DNA of 64,000 bases, from assembly GCF_015500055.1 (NCBI RefSeq), contig NZ_CP045492.1:1064501-1128500 (forward strand), given 5' to 3'. A program made the translations under genes and the position numbers. This document shows, piece by piece, positions 18,224-27,108 of this stretch. This DNA comes from Mesorhizobium sp. NBSH29. Lineage in GTDB: Bacteria > Pseudomonadota > Alphaproteobacteria > Rhizobiales > Rhizobiaceae. Under the pieces are notes generated by a model, which was not told the DNA's origin, did no database searches, and saw only the letters and a list, made by a program, of their open reading frames with translations. Positions within the stretch are counted from its first letter, which is position 1, and every line of letters begins with the position of its first letter.

Positions 18224-19791
18224 TCGAAATGTATCTTAACCGGGTCTATTTCGGCTCGGGTTCCTACGGGGTGGAAGCAGCCTCACGGCGCTATTTCGGA
18301 AAATCCGCGCGCGACGTTACACTGTCGCAGGCAGCGCTCCTCGCCGGTCTCCTGAAGGCTCCGTCGCGGCTTTCGCCGGCACGCGATCCCAAGGCTGCCG
18401 AGCAACGCGCGCAGCTGGTGCTGGCCGCTATGCGCCAGCAGGACCGTATCGGTGACAAGGAACTGGCCTCAGCGATGAGCGCCAAGGCCACCGAAGCCGC
18501 CTCCTACTGGACCGGATCGGAAAACTACGTTGCCGACCGCATCATGGATGAGCTGCCCGAGCTTATCGGCGAGGTACGCACCGACATCATCGTCGATGCC
18601 ACCGTTGACCTGAACCTGCAGAAGCTGGCCGAAGCCTCGATCCGCCGCCTGATCACCGAAAAAGGCGAGAAGCTGAACGTCAGCCAGGGCGCTCTGGTGT
18701 CGATCGACAATTCCGGTGCCGTGCGCGCCATGGTCGGCGGCGCGAACTATGCCGATAGCCAGTTCGACCGCGCATCCGAAGCGCTGCGCCAGCCGGGCTC
18801 CGCCTTCAAGCCGTTCGTTTTTGTTGCGGCGCTCGAACAAGGCCGAACGCCCGACAGCATCCGAAACGATGCGCCGATCAAGATCGGCAAATGGTCGCCA
18901 CGCAATTTCGGCAATAAATATTTCGGCAAGGTGACGCTGTCTACCGCGCTTGCCCGCTCACTCAATTCGGTCTCGGCCCAGCTTGCCATGGAGGTAGGAC
19001 CAGCCGCCGTGGTGGAGGTAGCCCATCGCCTGGGCATTGAATCAAAGCTGCAGGACAATGTGACGATTGCGCTCGGCACCTCGGAGGTAACGCCGCTGGA
19101 GCTGACGGCGGCCTATGTGCCCTTCGCCAATGGCGGCTACCGACCAGAAGTGCATCTGATCCAGCGCATCACATCCGTTTCAGGGGAGGTGCTTTATGAA
19201 AATACCGGCGGCGCAAAACCGCGTGTGCTGAGCGCTGAGACGGTCGGAATGATGAATGCCATGATGAAGCAGACCATAGATGCCGGCTCCGGCCGCAAGG
19301 CGGCGTTCGACTGGCCTGCCGCGGGCAAGACGGGAACGTCGCAGAATTCCCGCGATGCCTGGTTTATCGGCTACACCGCCAATCTCACCACCGGTGTCTG
19401 GTTCGGCAATGACAATGCCAAGGCCACGAATGATATTACCGGCGGCTCGCTGCCAGTTGAGGCCTGGCGCGAATTCATGGTCGCGGCCCATGAGGGCGTG
19501 CCGGTGGCACAGCTGCCGGGCGGCTGGACACGGAAGCCGGAGGGCGAGCCTCAATCCGCTCCCGCATTGGAAGTCAGCGCGCCAGTGCCCTCCAGCGGGG
19601 TGGTGCAGGCCGACGCAACAGAAACCGCACCGGCGCAGCGCCGGGTACAGCGTCCGGCAGTCGAAACCGGAAGCGCGCCTGTAGCCGCCGAGCAAACCGG
19701 CTCGATCCGCCACCCGGTGCCATCCGCCGACGTGGGTGGCCCCAAAGTGCGCCGCGAAGGCTCGATCCTCGACATCATCATGGGCAATTAA
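17557..19791 (+). CDS. Class A penicillin-binding protein (bifunctional transglycosylase/transpeptidase)
   Basis: 744 residues. A basic cytoplasmic tail (1-62) leads into one membrane anchor (about 65-93). The GT51 glycosyltransferase domain has E149 in AIEDRRYYSHFGVDPLG, then QGGSTLTQQLAKNLFL. The transpeptidase domain has S415-x-x-K418 (PGSAFKPF), SLNS and K591-T-G (AGKTGTSQ). The C-terminal tail after about 655 is Pro/Ala-rich. It polymerises and crosslinks peptidoglycan in the periplasm. The gene is intact although its 5' flank is the right border of the insert, so its promoter may have changed context. It resembles the PBP1A/PbpC-like proteins of Rhizobiales. Confidence 0.93.
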   Translation: MAGRDKNTRIEPTFDRPGRSRGSADLSVGEDDRVVQSSRGKPVRKQVKARGRQKTSRRSRGGLFAGFGRLFYWSLVLALWGGIGLVGIVVYYGAQMPSTTEWTIPDRPPNVKIVSVDGQLVANRGTTGGEALGLHEMSPFIPQAVMAIEDRRYYSHFGVDPLGLARAMVQNVIDRRVSQGGSTLTQQLAKNLFLKPERTIERKVQEVLLALWLEHKYTKDQILEMYLNRVYFGSGSYGVEAASRRYFGKSARDVTLSQAALLAGLLKAPSRLSPARDPKAAEQRAQLVLAAMRQQDRIGDKELASAMSAKATEAASYWTGSENYVADRIMDELPELIGEVRTDIIVDATVDLNLQKLAEASIRRLITEKGEKLNVSQGALVSIDNSGAVRAMVGGANYADSQFDRASEALRQPGSAFKPFVFVAALEQGRTPDSIRNDAPIKIGKWSPRNFGNKYFGKVTLSTALARSLNSVSAQLAMEVGPAAVVEVAHRLGIESKLQDNVTIALGTSEVTPLELTAAYVPFANGGYRPEVHLIQRITSVSGEVLYENTGGAKPRVLSAETVGMMNAMMKQTIDAGSGRKAAFDWPAAGKTGTSQNSRDAWFIGYTANLTTGVWFGNDNAKATNDITGGSLPVEAWREFMVAAHEGVPVAQLPGGWTRKPEGEPQSAPALEVSAPVPSSGVVQADATETAPAQRRVQRPAVETGSAPVAAEQTGSIRHPVPSADVGGPKVRREGSILDIIMGN

Positions 19792-19865
19792 TTGCCCGCG
19801 GCAAAAATGCGCTGCCACTCGCCATCGTCATGGAGCTCCGCTACATAGCGGTGCTGGAGATCATC

Positions 19866-20621
19866 ATGGCAGCAGAACCGACCGACACCCGAAAAACCAT
19901 CGTTTTGACCGGCGCCAGCCGAGGCATTGGCCATGCCACGGTCAAACGCTTCTCGCGCGAGGGCTGGCGGGTGATCACCTGTTCGCGACAGGCGTTTGCC
20001 GATGACTGCCCCTGGCCTGCCGGCCCTGAAGATCACATCAAGGTCGATCTTGCGGATCAGGAGGATGTCGGCATCGCCGTGTCTGAAATCCGTCACCGGC
20101 TGGAGGCCAACGGCGGCCAGCTGCACGCGCTGGTCAACAATGCTGGCATTTCGCCCAAGCTGAAGGATGGTGGGCGCATGAACTCTATCGAGACGCCGAT
20201 GCATGTCTGGCGCGATGTGTTTCAGGTGAATTTTTTCGCTCCCATCATGCTTGCACGCGGGCTGTTCAAGGAACTGGCAGCTGCCACAGGCTCAATCGTC
20301 AACGTCACGTCGATTGCCGGCACACGCGTACATCCGTTTGCCGGCACCTCCTATGCGACGTCGAAGGCGGCACTCGGCTCACTGACGCGCGAAATGGCCG
20401 GCGATTTCGGCCCACACGGCATCCGCGTCAACGCCATCGCGCCGGGCGAGATCGACACCGCGATCCTGTCGCCGGGCACCGAAAAGATCGTCGAGGGAAT
20501 TCCTCTCCGCCGGCTGGGCTCCACGTCGGAGGTAGCCGACATCATCTTCTTTCTGTGCTCGCAGCAGGCATCCTACGTCACCGGCTCCGAAATCCACATC
20601 AATGGCGGCCAACACGTCTGA
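19866..20621 (+). CDS. Short-chain dehydrogenase/reductase
   Basis: 251 residues from ATG 19866, chosen because GGAG at 19856-19859 precedes it. Classical SDR motifs are LTGASRGIG, LVNNAGIS, a catalytic Ser in VNVTSIAG, and YATSK (Tyr and Lys). The end IHINGGQHV is the usual C-terminal signature. It is a cytosolic NAD(P)-dependent oxidoreductase of unknown substrate. It follows the PBP gene by 74 bp on the same strand, possibly cotranscribed. The three-way-junction RNA begins about 35 bp after its stop. Confidence 0.9.
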   Translation: MAAEPTDTRKTIVLTGASRGIGHATVKRFSREGWRVITCSRQAFADDCPWPAGPEDHIKVDLADQEDVGIAVSEIRHRLEANGGQLHALVNNAGISPKLKDGGRMNSIETPMHVWRDVFQVNFFAPIMLARGLFKELAAATGSIVNVTSIAGTRVHPFAGTSYATSKAALGSLTREMAGDFGPHGIRVNAIAPGEIDTAILSPGTEKIVEGIPLRRLGSTSEVADIIFFLCSQQASYVTGSEIHINGGQHV

Positions 20622-20655
20622 GCTCGGCGGCCACCTTTTAAAGCCCCTCGCTGAA

Positions 20656-20722
20656 CCTTTTCCACCGCCTGCGCGACAGATGCGCAGGAGCCGCATCACG
20701 CGGCTCTGGAAAAGGAGTAGCC
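20656..20722 (+). ncRNA. Three-way-junction leader RNA sequestering a strong Shine-Dalgarno
   Basis: The closing stem is CCTTTTCCA (20656-20664) with TGGAAAAGG (20707-20715), nine perfect pairs. Inside are two hairpins: CCTGCGC/GCGCAGG (20668-20674/20682-20688, 7-nt loop) and directly adjacent AGCCGC/GCGGCT (20689-20694/20700-20705, 5-nt loop ATCAC). The 3' strand of the closing stem contains most of the Shine-Dalgarno AAAAGGAG (20710-20717), five bases before ATG 20723. Folding would thus hide the binding site. No known riboswitch or leader family is recognised. The function is inferred from geometry; it is also possible that the element is a transcription or processing signal after the SDR gene. 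Confidence 0.6.
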
Positions 20723-20983
20723 ATGACATTCGAAAGAGACTGCCGCATTCCGGCGGGATCTCTTGGCGCCTCTCACCCTGTCGCGCGCCCTTCAGGCAGC
20801 GGCGGAAATGAGGGGCGTCGGCCGATTCCGTTGACGCTGCGTAAGCTTGGGCGTATCGTCCGCGCCTTAGAGGGAAGAACAACAGAAACTTCAAAGGGGG
20901 ATTGTGCCGGGAAATGCCGGCCTGCGGAGCGTTTCCGTATCGCCGCACCGGACTATTCTCCTGCCTTTGCGGGAAGAAATGCG
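20716..20983 (+). other. Open leader region with a well-placed start codon at 20723
   Basis: ATG 20723 has the best Shine-Dalgarno of this region and begins an uninterrupted frame that joins the secreted protein's frame at 20984. The 87 codons (MTFERDCRIPAGSLGASHPV and on) look non-conserved and basic, and would put the signal peptide about 90 residues into the protein. They may be a leader segment, an alternative N-terminus or chance open sequence. I cannot tell which. Confidence 0.4.
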
Positions 20984-22969
20984 ATGCGTGCAAACCGCCC
21001 GGTGACAAATCTTCTAAAATCTCATTTTGCCTGCCGAAAGTCGCTCGCTACCACGAGCGGCTTTTTTGCTTTGGCGGTGGCCGCCAGCCTGATTTGGCAG
21101 GGGGAAGCACTGGCGCAGGACCGGATCGTCCATCCGGGCTCGATGGCGGTGACCGGCTTTCCGGGCACCACGATCCCGAATTTCGAAGAAGGCCTACCGC
21201 CCGGCGTCGATCCGGTCGACGAGACCTTCATCGATACCGCGCGCGCATCCCTGCGCGTGTTCGACGTTTCGGCCCTTGGCGGCCCGGCTTCCGGGCAACT
21301 GGTTTACACGCCGCCGCCATTTGAGGTTCCGGCAAGCCAGATCGGCCAAGTGTTCGGCGTCAAATACGATGACGGTATCCGCGACGGCGTTGCCACCGGC
21401 GTACCCAACATCTACGCCGCCGCCACCTCGCTGCACGGCGTGCGTATTGTTACGCCCGATGCCGACGAGGATGGTCGCCCTGAACGTCAACGTCGCGGTA
21501 CGGCGGGCGCAACTTTCATGGCCGGTCAGTTCGCTGAAGAAAATGGCGGCAGCCCGGGCGCGATCTGGAAGATCGACGGCATCACCGGCGCGGTCAGCCT
21601 GTTTGCCACCATCGACACCAACAGCGGACCGGGCATCGGCAACCTCGCCTTCGACCCTATCCACCGCCAGTTCTTCGCCACCGACCTCGATTCAGGTCTG
21701 GTGCATCGCATCTCCATCGACGGCATGATGATTGACACCTTCGACCATGGTGTCGATGGCCGTCCGGTCCGCGGTCTCGACGCTGTCGCCGATGACGGCG
21801 CGGTGATGGATATCCAGGGCGAAGCGTTTGACAGCGAAAACCCGGAAAGCTTTGGCTATACGCAGGATGAGCGTCGCGTCTGGGGCATCGCTGTTCATGG
21901 CGGCCGGCTCTACTACGCGGTTGGTGAAAAAGCCGAGATCTGGTCGGTCGGCATCGCCCGTGATGGTGCGTTTGGCGGCGACCCCCGCTGGGAATTGACG
22001 GTCCAGGCTGACGCTGATCAAGCGGTCACCGACATCGCCTTTGACAATCGCGGCTTTTTATACCTTGCCCAGCGCGGTACCATCGAAAACCGCTATACCT
22101 ATGAAAGCTTTGCGGATTCAGGCAAGGGCGAAGTGCTGCGCTACTGGCGCGAAAGCCCAGACGATCCGGCAACGGAATCGATCTGGGTCGAGGAACCGCA
22201 GGAGTATGCCGTCGGCTTTCCCGAAACCAACCGGCAGTCTGCCGGCGGCATCGACCTTCAATATGGATACGACAGCGAAGGCACTCTGAACCCCAATGCC
22301 TGCGCTGCTACGCTGGTGAAGACCGGTGACAGGCTGCGCGACAATGAGGCGCTCGCCGAGCAATTGCTGGCCGGCGGTCCGCTTGCGGTCCATGGTGTAC
22401 AGCTGACTTCGACCACGCTGGCGAAACCTGCCAACGTGCCGCCTTTTGGTTCATGGTTCGTCGACTTCGACAACTTCTATGAAGATGCCGATGTGAAGGG
22501 CCATGTCGGCGATGTCGAGGTGTGGCGTCCCTGCGCCGGTCGGGTCGGCTTCTACGACCGGATACCGGGCGGCGGCTACCTGCCACCCTTCTATCCGCCT
22601 GTGTTCAATCCGCCCGGAACGCCACCCCCGCCGGGAGATCTGCCGCCCTGTATCGACATTCAGGACGTCCAGTTCTTCTGTACCTCGGCCGGGCTGGAAG
22701 CCGATCTCTACATCCATGACTATGCTGGCATCGGCGGTGATTCGCTGGGAGCCGGCTCGCGAACGCCCGGTGTTTCGGTGACCCCACCGAAGCAGACGCG
22801 TGCTCCGGGCGCTCCCTTTACGCTAGGAATCACCGGCCATTTCCCAGGCGACCGGGTCGACCTTGGGCTGTGCTTCTACAAGCAGTCCGATGCAGACAAG
22901 GGGGGCTATTTCCCCTGCTGCAAGGTGACCCTGCCGCTCAACACCCCAGCACTCAGCTGTGAACCGTGA
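20984..22969 (+). CDS. Secreted beta-propeller-like protein with C-terminal CC-motif domain
   Basis: 661 residues from ATG 20984, preceded by GGGAAG and opening directly into a signal peptide (basic start, then SGFFALAVAASLIWQGEALAQ in part). An upstream in-frame ATG at 20723 with a better binding site is the alternative. Residues about 110-500 contain repeated short blocks such as GAIWKIDGITGAV, IGNLAFDPIHRQFFATDLDSG and VTDIAFDNRGFLYLAQRG, which read like NHL/propeller blades. A Pro-rich linker (about 530-550) precedes a C-terminal domain (about 556-655) shared with the next protein. No enzyme motif is visible. It is likely envelope or extracellular. It is followed after 10 bp by the next gene. 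Confidence 0.75.
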   Translation: MRANRPVTNLLKSHFACRKSLATTSGFFALAVAASLIWQGEALAQDRIVHPGSMAVTGFPGTTIPNFEEGLPPGVDPVDETFIDTARASLRVFDVSALGGPASGQLVYTPPPFEVPASQIGQVFGVKYDDGIRDGVATGVPNIYAAATSLHGVRIVTPDADEDGRPERQRRGTAGATFMAGQFAEENGGSPGAIWKIDGITGAVSLFATIDTNSGPGIGNLAFDPIHRQFFATDLDSGLVHRISIDGMMIDTFDHGVDGRPVRGLDAVADDGAVMDIQGEAFDSENPESFGYTQDERRVWGIAVHGGRLYYAVGEKAEIWSVGIARDGAFGGDPRWELTVQADADQAVTDIAFDNRGFLYLAQRGTIENRYTYESFADSGKGEVLRYWRESPDDPATESIWVEEPQEYAVGFPETNRQSAGGIDLQYGYDSEGTLNPNACAATLVKTGDRLRDNEALAEQLLAGGPLAVHGVQLTSTTLAKPANVPPFGSWFVDFDNFYEDADVKGHVGDVEVWRPCAGRVGFYDRIPGGGYLPPFYPPVFNPPGTPPPPGDLPPCIDIQDVQFFCTSAGLEADLYIHDYAGIGGDSLGAGSRTPGVSVTPPKQTRAPGAPFTLGITGHFPGDRVDLGLCFYKQSDADKGGYFPCCKVTLPLNTPALSCEP

Positions 22970-22979
22970 GGAGGATGCG

Positions 22980-25900
22980 ATGAAAAACGCTCAGTCGCTC
23001 CCGAACATGGGAAACCCAGTCAACGTCATGGAGACGATCATGAAACCCCTGTCATATGCCAGGCGCTCCGCGCGCTGGCTGATGGCGGCCGGGCTTGCGC
23101 TCGCCTCCATCATGCCGGTTGCGGCCAAGGCCGCCGAACCGGTACCCGAACTCAGGCTCGAACCGATCGAACGGCCAGAGCCGGGCAGCCATGAAATACG
23201 GCCATTCTTTGAAAAGACCGGTAAGCAGATGTCCTGCTCGACGGTCGTCTACACGCTGCGCTTTGGCATGCGCGGCAGTCCCGAGGCACTGGCCAGCCCG
23301 GTCTTTGCCGAGGAAATCGCGAAGATACGCATGAACCTGGTCGACGAATTGCCAAACGGCCTGACTGTCGTTGGCGTCACCGCCAGCGGCGACGGCACAG
23401 CATTCGCCGGCGGCGCCTTGCCCACCGCAACCATCGCCACCACGGCTGACCCCAACGACACGGCCAAGCTTTCCGATTTCGGCCTCTCGACTTCCGACCT
23501 GGATGGCAGTGGTGAAATAGGCGAGCGGTTCATCACCGTGCGCATCACCGCCAGCATCGACCCGGGGGCGTTTCCCGCGCCCACGCTTGTCGACAATCAG
23601 GCTTTCGTCACCATCGCTAACCGCGTCGGGGGCATGATCCATATTCCTTCGCACGACCCGGCACTGCCTGATGATGGCGACTTCCTGACCGGCCAGAAAA
23701 CCCGGATCGGCATCGACCTCACCGGCTGCGCGCCGCCACCGCCGCCTCCGGGCGACAGCGCGGAATGCTTCAAGATCGAGACCGGTACGGTCGATTGCGT
23801 GCCCGGCGGTGGAGCCTTCATCTACCACATGCCGGTGGGTGCAGAACTCGGCGGCAAGACCGTTCAGCTCAACACCACGACGCCCGGCGTCACCATTGAG
23901 CCACCCATGCAGTACGTGCCGGAGGGCGGTGGTGTCCTGAACTGGACCATCACCGGCGCGCTGCCGGGCGATACAGTCCACCTCGTCGTTGTCGGCATCG
24001 AAGCCTATGCCGGCCCGGAAGAAGGCGTCGGACTCTGCTGCACGCAGGTGATCGACATCGTCATTCCAGAAGACATCGACTGCCCCGACAAGCCGCGCGA
24101 ACCCGACCTCAAAGTCGAAAAGCGGGCAACGGTGGAACGCTGCACGCCTGAAGGCGGCTGCACCTTCACCATCCGGGTCACCAATGTGGGCGATGCATCC
24201 TATAACGGCCCGATTGTGCTGGACGAGGTGACGCTGCCTGGCAGTGCCACTATTGATTCAGGCCCGAACGCGCCATGGATCTGCGCACCGGCGACCAGCC
24301 CGATGCAATGCACCCATCCGGCCACCACTTTGGCACCGGGCGCTTTTGTAGAACTGAACATCGGCTTCAGGCCCGGCCCTGACTGGACCCGGCCTGCGAT
24401 CCGCAACTGCGCCGCCTATAATTACGGCGCCAGCGGCAAGCCTCTTTTCGGGCTCCAGACCAACGACAAGGCCTGTGCCTCGATCCCGATCTGCATCCCA
24501 GGCCGCGACCGTGAGTGCACGCCGCCGAACGAGAAGAAGGTCGATCTGACCATCCGCAAGCGGGCCGTCACCCCGGTCTGTTCGCCGGACGGTACTTGCC
24601 TGTTCATCATCGATGTCATCAACAGCGGCACCAGCACCATCAATGGTCCGTTGACGGTGATCGATACCTACCCGGCAGGCGTGCCGGCCTCGTCCACCTT
24701 CGTGCCGTCGCCGCCATGGGCCTGCGTGCCCGATGGCGTGGGCCAGTTCCGCTGCGACCATCCGGGCATCGTGCTGGTGCCGGGCGCCTCGACGCCGATA
24801 GGCGTAAAGGTGAATGTCGGACCGGCCTACACAGCGGATACGATCGAAAATTGTGCCGAAGTGCTGCCCGTTCCAGGCGAGACGAACCTCGCCAACAACA
24901 AGGCCTGCGCTAAGGCACGCATCCGCCGCCGCAATCCCGGCCAGCCGGGGTTGACCATTACCAAGACCTGCAGGCCCGGCACCGCCGCCGCCGCCGGCTC
25001 CATCTGCCGCATCACCGTCACCAATGGCGGCACGGCAGCTCCGGTCGGCCCAGTGCGCGTCAACGACGCCGCGATGCTGATTAGCGGCGGTTCACCGGTC
25101 CAGGTTCAGTCGGTTGCACCTGATGGTGGCGACTGGAGCTGCGGTCCAGTACCGGCAGACACGCTTGCCTGCACGCTTCCCGGTGCCGCACTGACTCCGG
25201 GCACCAGCCGCCATTTCGATGTAGTCGTGTCGGCAAATGGGCGATTTGAAAACTGCGCCCGCGGGTCGGTTGGCCCCGAGCCGGGAGACGACGTCGTGCG
25301 TCCGTTCGGCCGGGCCTGCGCTCAAGGCGGCACTACCATCAAGGTGGAAAAGACTGGCGACAGCCAGTGCCGTGCCGGCGCACCCTGCACCTTCGAAATC
25401 ACCATCCGCAATGAAGGGGACGAAGCCTATAGCGGCCCCGTTCGGATCGGCGATGCCATCGAGGTGGAGGGCCTTGGCCGCCTTGAAGGAGTTCCGGTGA
25501 CAACCATCGAGCCACCCTTCGGATGCAGCCCAGAGCCGACAGTGCTGCCGATCTCCTGTGATGCCACGCTTTCACTTGGCGCGCATGAGGCACGGGTCCA
25601 CCGCGTCACAGTGGAGATCCCGGATGAAGCACTGGCCAATGTCAACGGTCAGGCGAATGGCCGCAACTGCGTGGCCGTGCTGGAACCGGGAACACCGATT
25701 GCCGGCGAAACCTCGCAGCTCGTTCCCGCCCTCGGCGGTCGCGGGGAGCGCGTCGCCTGCCATCCGTTCATCATCGTGAGAAAGCAGGAATGCTCCGCCG
25801 GGTTGGTGATGAACGATGCCGGTAGATGCGTCTGCCCCGAGGGCCAGCGCTTCCGCAATGGCCAGTGCGTCGGCGGTGGGGGCAAGCTGCCTGTGCCTCC

Positions 25901-26660
25901 GAAGAAGCCGGAGCGCCCGCAACAGCCCGAAAAGCCGCAGCCGGAAAAGCCGCAGGCATGCAAGCTGCTGCCAGGCCAGATCCGCACCAAGGCCGGTGAA
26001 TGCATCTGCCCGCGTGGTACGGTTCTGGGTGACAATGGCTGCTTCAAGCCACGTCCCGAAAAGCCGCAGCAGTGCCGTCTGCTACCGGGCCAGATCCGCA
26101 CCAAGGGAGGTGAATGCATCTGTCCGCGTGGCACGGTTCTGGGTGACAATGGCTGCTTCAAGCCACGTCCCGAAAAGCCGCAGCAGTGCCGTCTTCTGCC
26201 GGGCCAGATACGCACCAAGGGAGGTGAGTGCATCTGTCCGCGTGGCACGGTTCTGGGCGACAATGGCTGCTTCAAGCCACGTCCTGAAAGGCCGCAGGAA
26301 TGCCGTCTTCTGCCTGGCCAGATCCGTACCAAGGCAGGCGAATGCATCTGCCCGCGCGGAACCAGCCTGGTCAGGGGCGCCTGCCGCCAACGGGAGGTGG
26401 AATGCCCGCGTGGCACTGTGATGGTTAGGGGCCGCTGCCTCGAGCCGCTTGATTTACGCTGCCCGCGCGGTACAGTTGGCAAGCCACCGAACTGCCGCGA
26501 GGTCCGCCGCCCGCCGACGTTTGAGATCAACCCGAATATCCCGGAGATTCTCAATCGGCTGCCGCGTCGCGAACGTCAGCCGCAGATCGAGCAGCAGCAG
26601 CAGCCGCAGCAACAGCGTCAGCCAACCTTTAGCCCGAACATTCTCAAAGTGCCGGGTTAA
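22980..26660 (+). CDS. Large secreted DUF11-type repeat protein with Cys-rich C-terminal repeats
   Basis: 1226 residues; GAGGAGG (22968-22974) sets ATG 22980, though ATG 23040 is also possible before the signal sequence (hydrophobic core near 33-50). The order is: an N-terminal domain (60-255); the CC-motif domain shared with the preceding protein (about 262-365); four DUF11/CARDB-like Ig-fold repeats (about 375-500, 517-645, 657-780, 785-935) with C-T-F-T-I-R-V-T-N cores; then a Cys-rich tail with four 38-residue repeats (from about residue 994) and a Gln/Pro-rich end. Probably an envelope or surface structural protein. It appears co-transcribed with the upstream protein. Confidence 0.8.
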   Translation: MKNAQSLPNMGNPVNVMETIMKPLSYARRSARWLMAAGLALASIMPVAAKAAEPVPELRLEPIERPEPGSHEIRPFFEKTGKQMSCSTVVYTLRFGMRGSPEALASPVFAEEIAKIRMNLVDELPNGLTVVGVTASGDGTAFAGGALPTATIATTADPNDTAKLSDFGLSTSDLDGSGEIGERFITVRITASIDPGAFPAPTLVDNQAFVTIANRVGGMIHIPSHDPALPDDGDFLTGQKTRIGIDLTGCAPPPPPPGDSAECFKIETGTVDCVPGGGAFIYHMPVGAELGGKTVQLNTTTPGVTIEPPMQYVPEGGGVLNWTITGALPGDTVHLVVVGIEAYAGPEEGVGLCCTQVIDIVIPEDIDCPDKPREPDLKVEKRATVERCTPEGGCTFTIRVTNVGDASYNGPIVLDEVTLPGSATIDSGPNAPWICAPATSPMQCTHPATTLAPGAFVELNIGFRPGPDWTRPAIRNCAAYNYGASGKPLFGLQTNDKACASIPICIPGRDRECTPPNEKKVDLTIRKRAVTPVCSPDGTCLFIIDVINSGTSTINGPLTVIDTYPAGVPASSTFVPSPPWACVPDGVGQFRCDHPGIVLVPGASTPIGVKVNVGPAYTADTIENCAEVLPVPGETNLANNKACAKARIRRRNPGQPGLTITKTCRPGTAAAAGSICRITVTNGGTAAPVGPVRVNDAAMLISGGSPVQVQSVAPDGGDWSCGPVPADTLACTLPGAALTPGTSRHFDVVVSANGRFENCARGSVGPEPGDDVVRPFGRACAQGGTTIKVEKTGDSQCRAGAPCTFEITIRNEGDEAYSGPVRIGDAIEVEGLGRLEGVPVTTIEPPFGCSPEPTVLPISCDATLSLGAHEARVHRVTVEIPDEALANVNGQANGRNCVAVLEPGTPIAGETSQLVPALGGRGERVACHPFIIVRKQECSAGLVMNDAGRCVCPEGQRFRNGQCVGGGGKLPVPPKKPERPQQPEKPQPEKPQACKLLPGQIRTKAGECICPRGTVLGDNGCFKPRPEKPQQCRLLPGQIRTKGGECICPRGTVLGDNGCFKPRPEKPQQCRLLPGQIRTKGGECICPRGTVLGDNGCFKPRPERPQECRLLPGQIRTKAGECICPRGTSLVRGACRQREVECPRGTVMVRGRCLEPLDLRCPRGTVGKPPNCREVRRPPTFEINPNIPEILNRLPRRERQPQIEQQQQPQQQRQPTFSPNILKVPG
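25959..26390 (+). repeat. 114-bp in-frame tandem repeats, about 3.8 copies
   Basis: Copies begin at 25959, 26073, 26187 and 26301, exactly 114 bp apart. Each encodes 38 residues with the core LLPGQIRTK-x-GECICPRGT and LGDNGCFKPRPEKPQ. Copies 2 and 3 are almost identical at DNA level; the fourth diverges after CPRGT. Each unit carries four Cys in a CxC plus two pattern, an EGF/TIL-like miniature module. The high identity suggests recent expansion and possible length variation. Confidence 0.95.
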
Positions 26661-26678
26661 CAAGGCTGCACCATCCAA

Positions 26679-26716
26679 AAATGCCCCCGTTGGGAAACCG
26701 GCGGGGGCATTTGCTT
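26679..26716. terminator. Bidirectional intrinsic terminator
   Basis: AAATGCCCCCG (26679-26689) pairs with CGGGGGCATTT (26702-26712) around a 12-nt loop. T-rich sequence follows on both strands (TTTGCTTTT rightward, ATTTTTGG leftward). It lies between the convergent repeat-protein gene and yraN and can serve both. Confidence 0.88.
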
Positions 26717-26733
26717 TTAAGAAGGGAGGCTTC

Positions 26734-27108
26734 CTAATTCCGCCCGTAAAACACGTTTGGCACATGCACGGGCCAGCGGCGCGGGAGCACCGCGACCAGA
26801 TCGAAGCGCATGGAAAGTCTGCCATGGTCCTGCTGCCTTCCAAGCCACAGATCGGCAGCGCCCTCGATGCGGCGTTGCGCGGAATAGGCAACCGCGTCCA
26901 TGGCATCACCAAGGCTCGCGCGCACCTTGACCTCGACGATGGCCACCAGATCGCCACGCCGCGCAATGAGGTCGATTTCGCCAAGCGGAGTGCGATAGCG
27001 CCGCGCCACGATGCGATAGCCTTTCAGCATCAACGCCAGCGCCGCCAGCCACTCGCCGCGATGGCCGCGCCGATAGGCTTTCAGGCGCCTGGCCGGCTGG
27101 TCAGCCAT
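26734..27108 (-). CDS. yraN: YraN/UPF0102 family nuclease-like protein
   Basis: 124 residues. [40 protein letters not shown], given here by its parts (GEWLA, GEIDLIA) and followed by VAIVEVKVR, is the restriction-endonuclease-like E...GEIDLIA...EVK core of this family. The cellular role is not settled; genetic context with rsmI is widely conserved, and processing of recombination or repair intermediates has been suggested. Its start overlaps the rsmI stop by 8 bp, so the two are translationally coupled. Confidence 0.92.
   Translation of the reverse strand: MADQPARRLKAYRRGHRGEWLAALALMLKGYRIVARRYRTPLGEIDLIARRGDLVAIVEVKVRASLGDAMDAVAYSAQRRIEGAADLWLGRQQDHGRLSMRFDLVAVLPRRWPVHVPNVFYGRN

Noticed and set aside
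25959-26390. CRISPR-like repeat array
   Set aside because: Repeats are 114 bp, contiguous, in frame and encode a protein module, without unique spacers.
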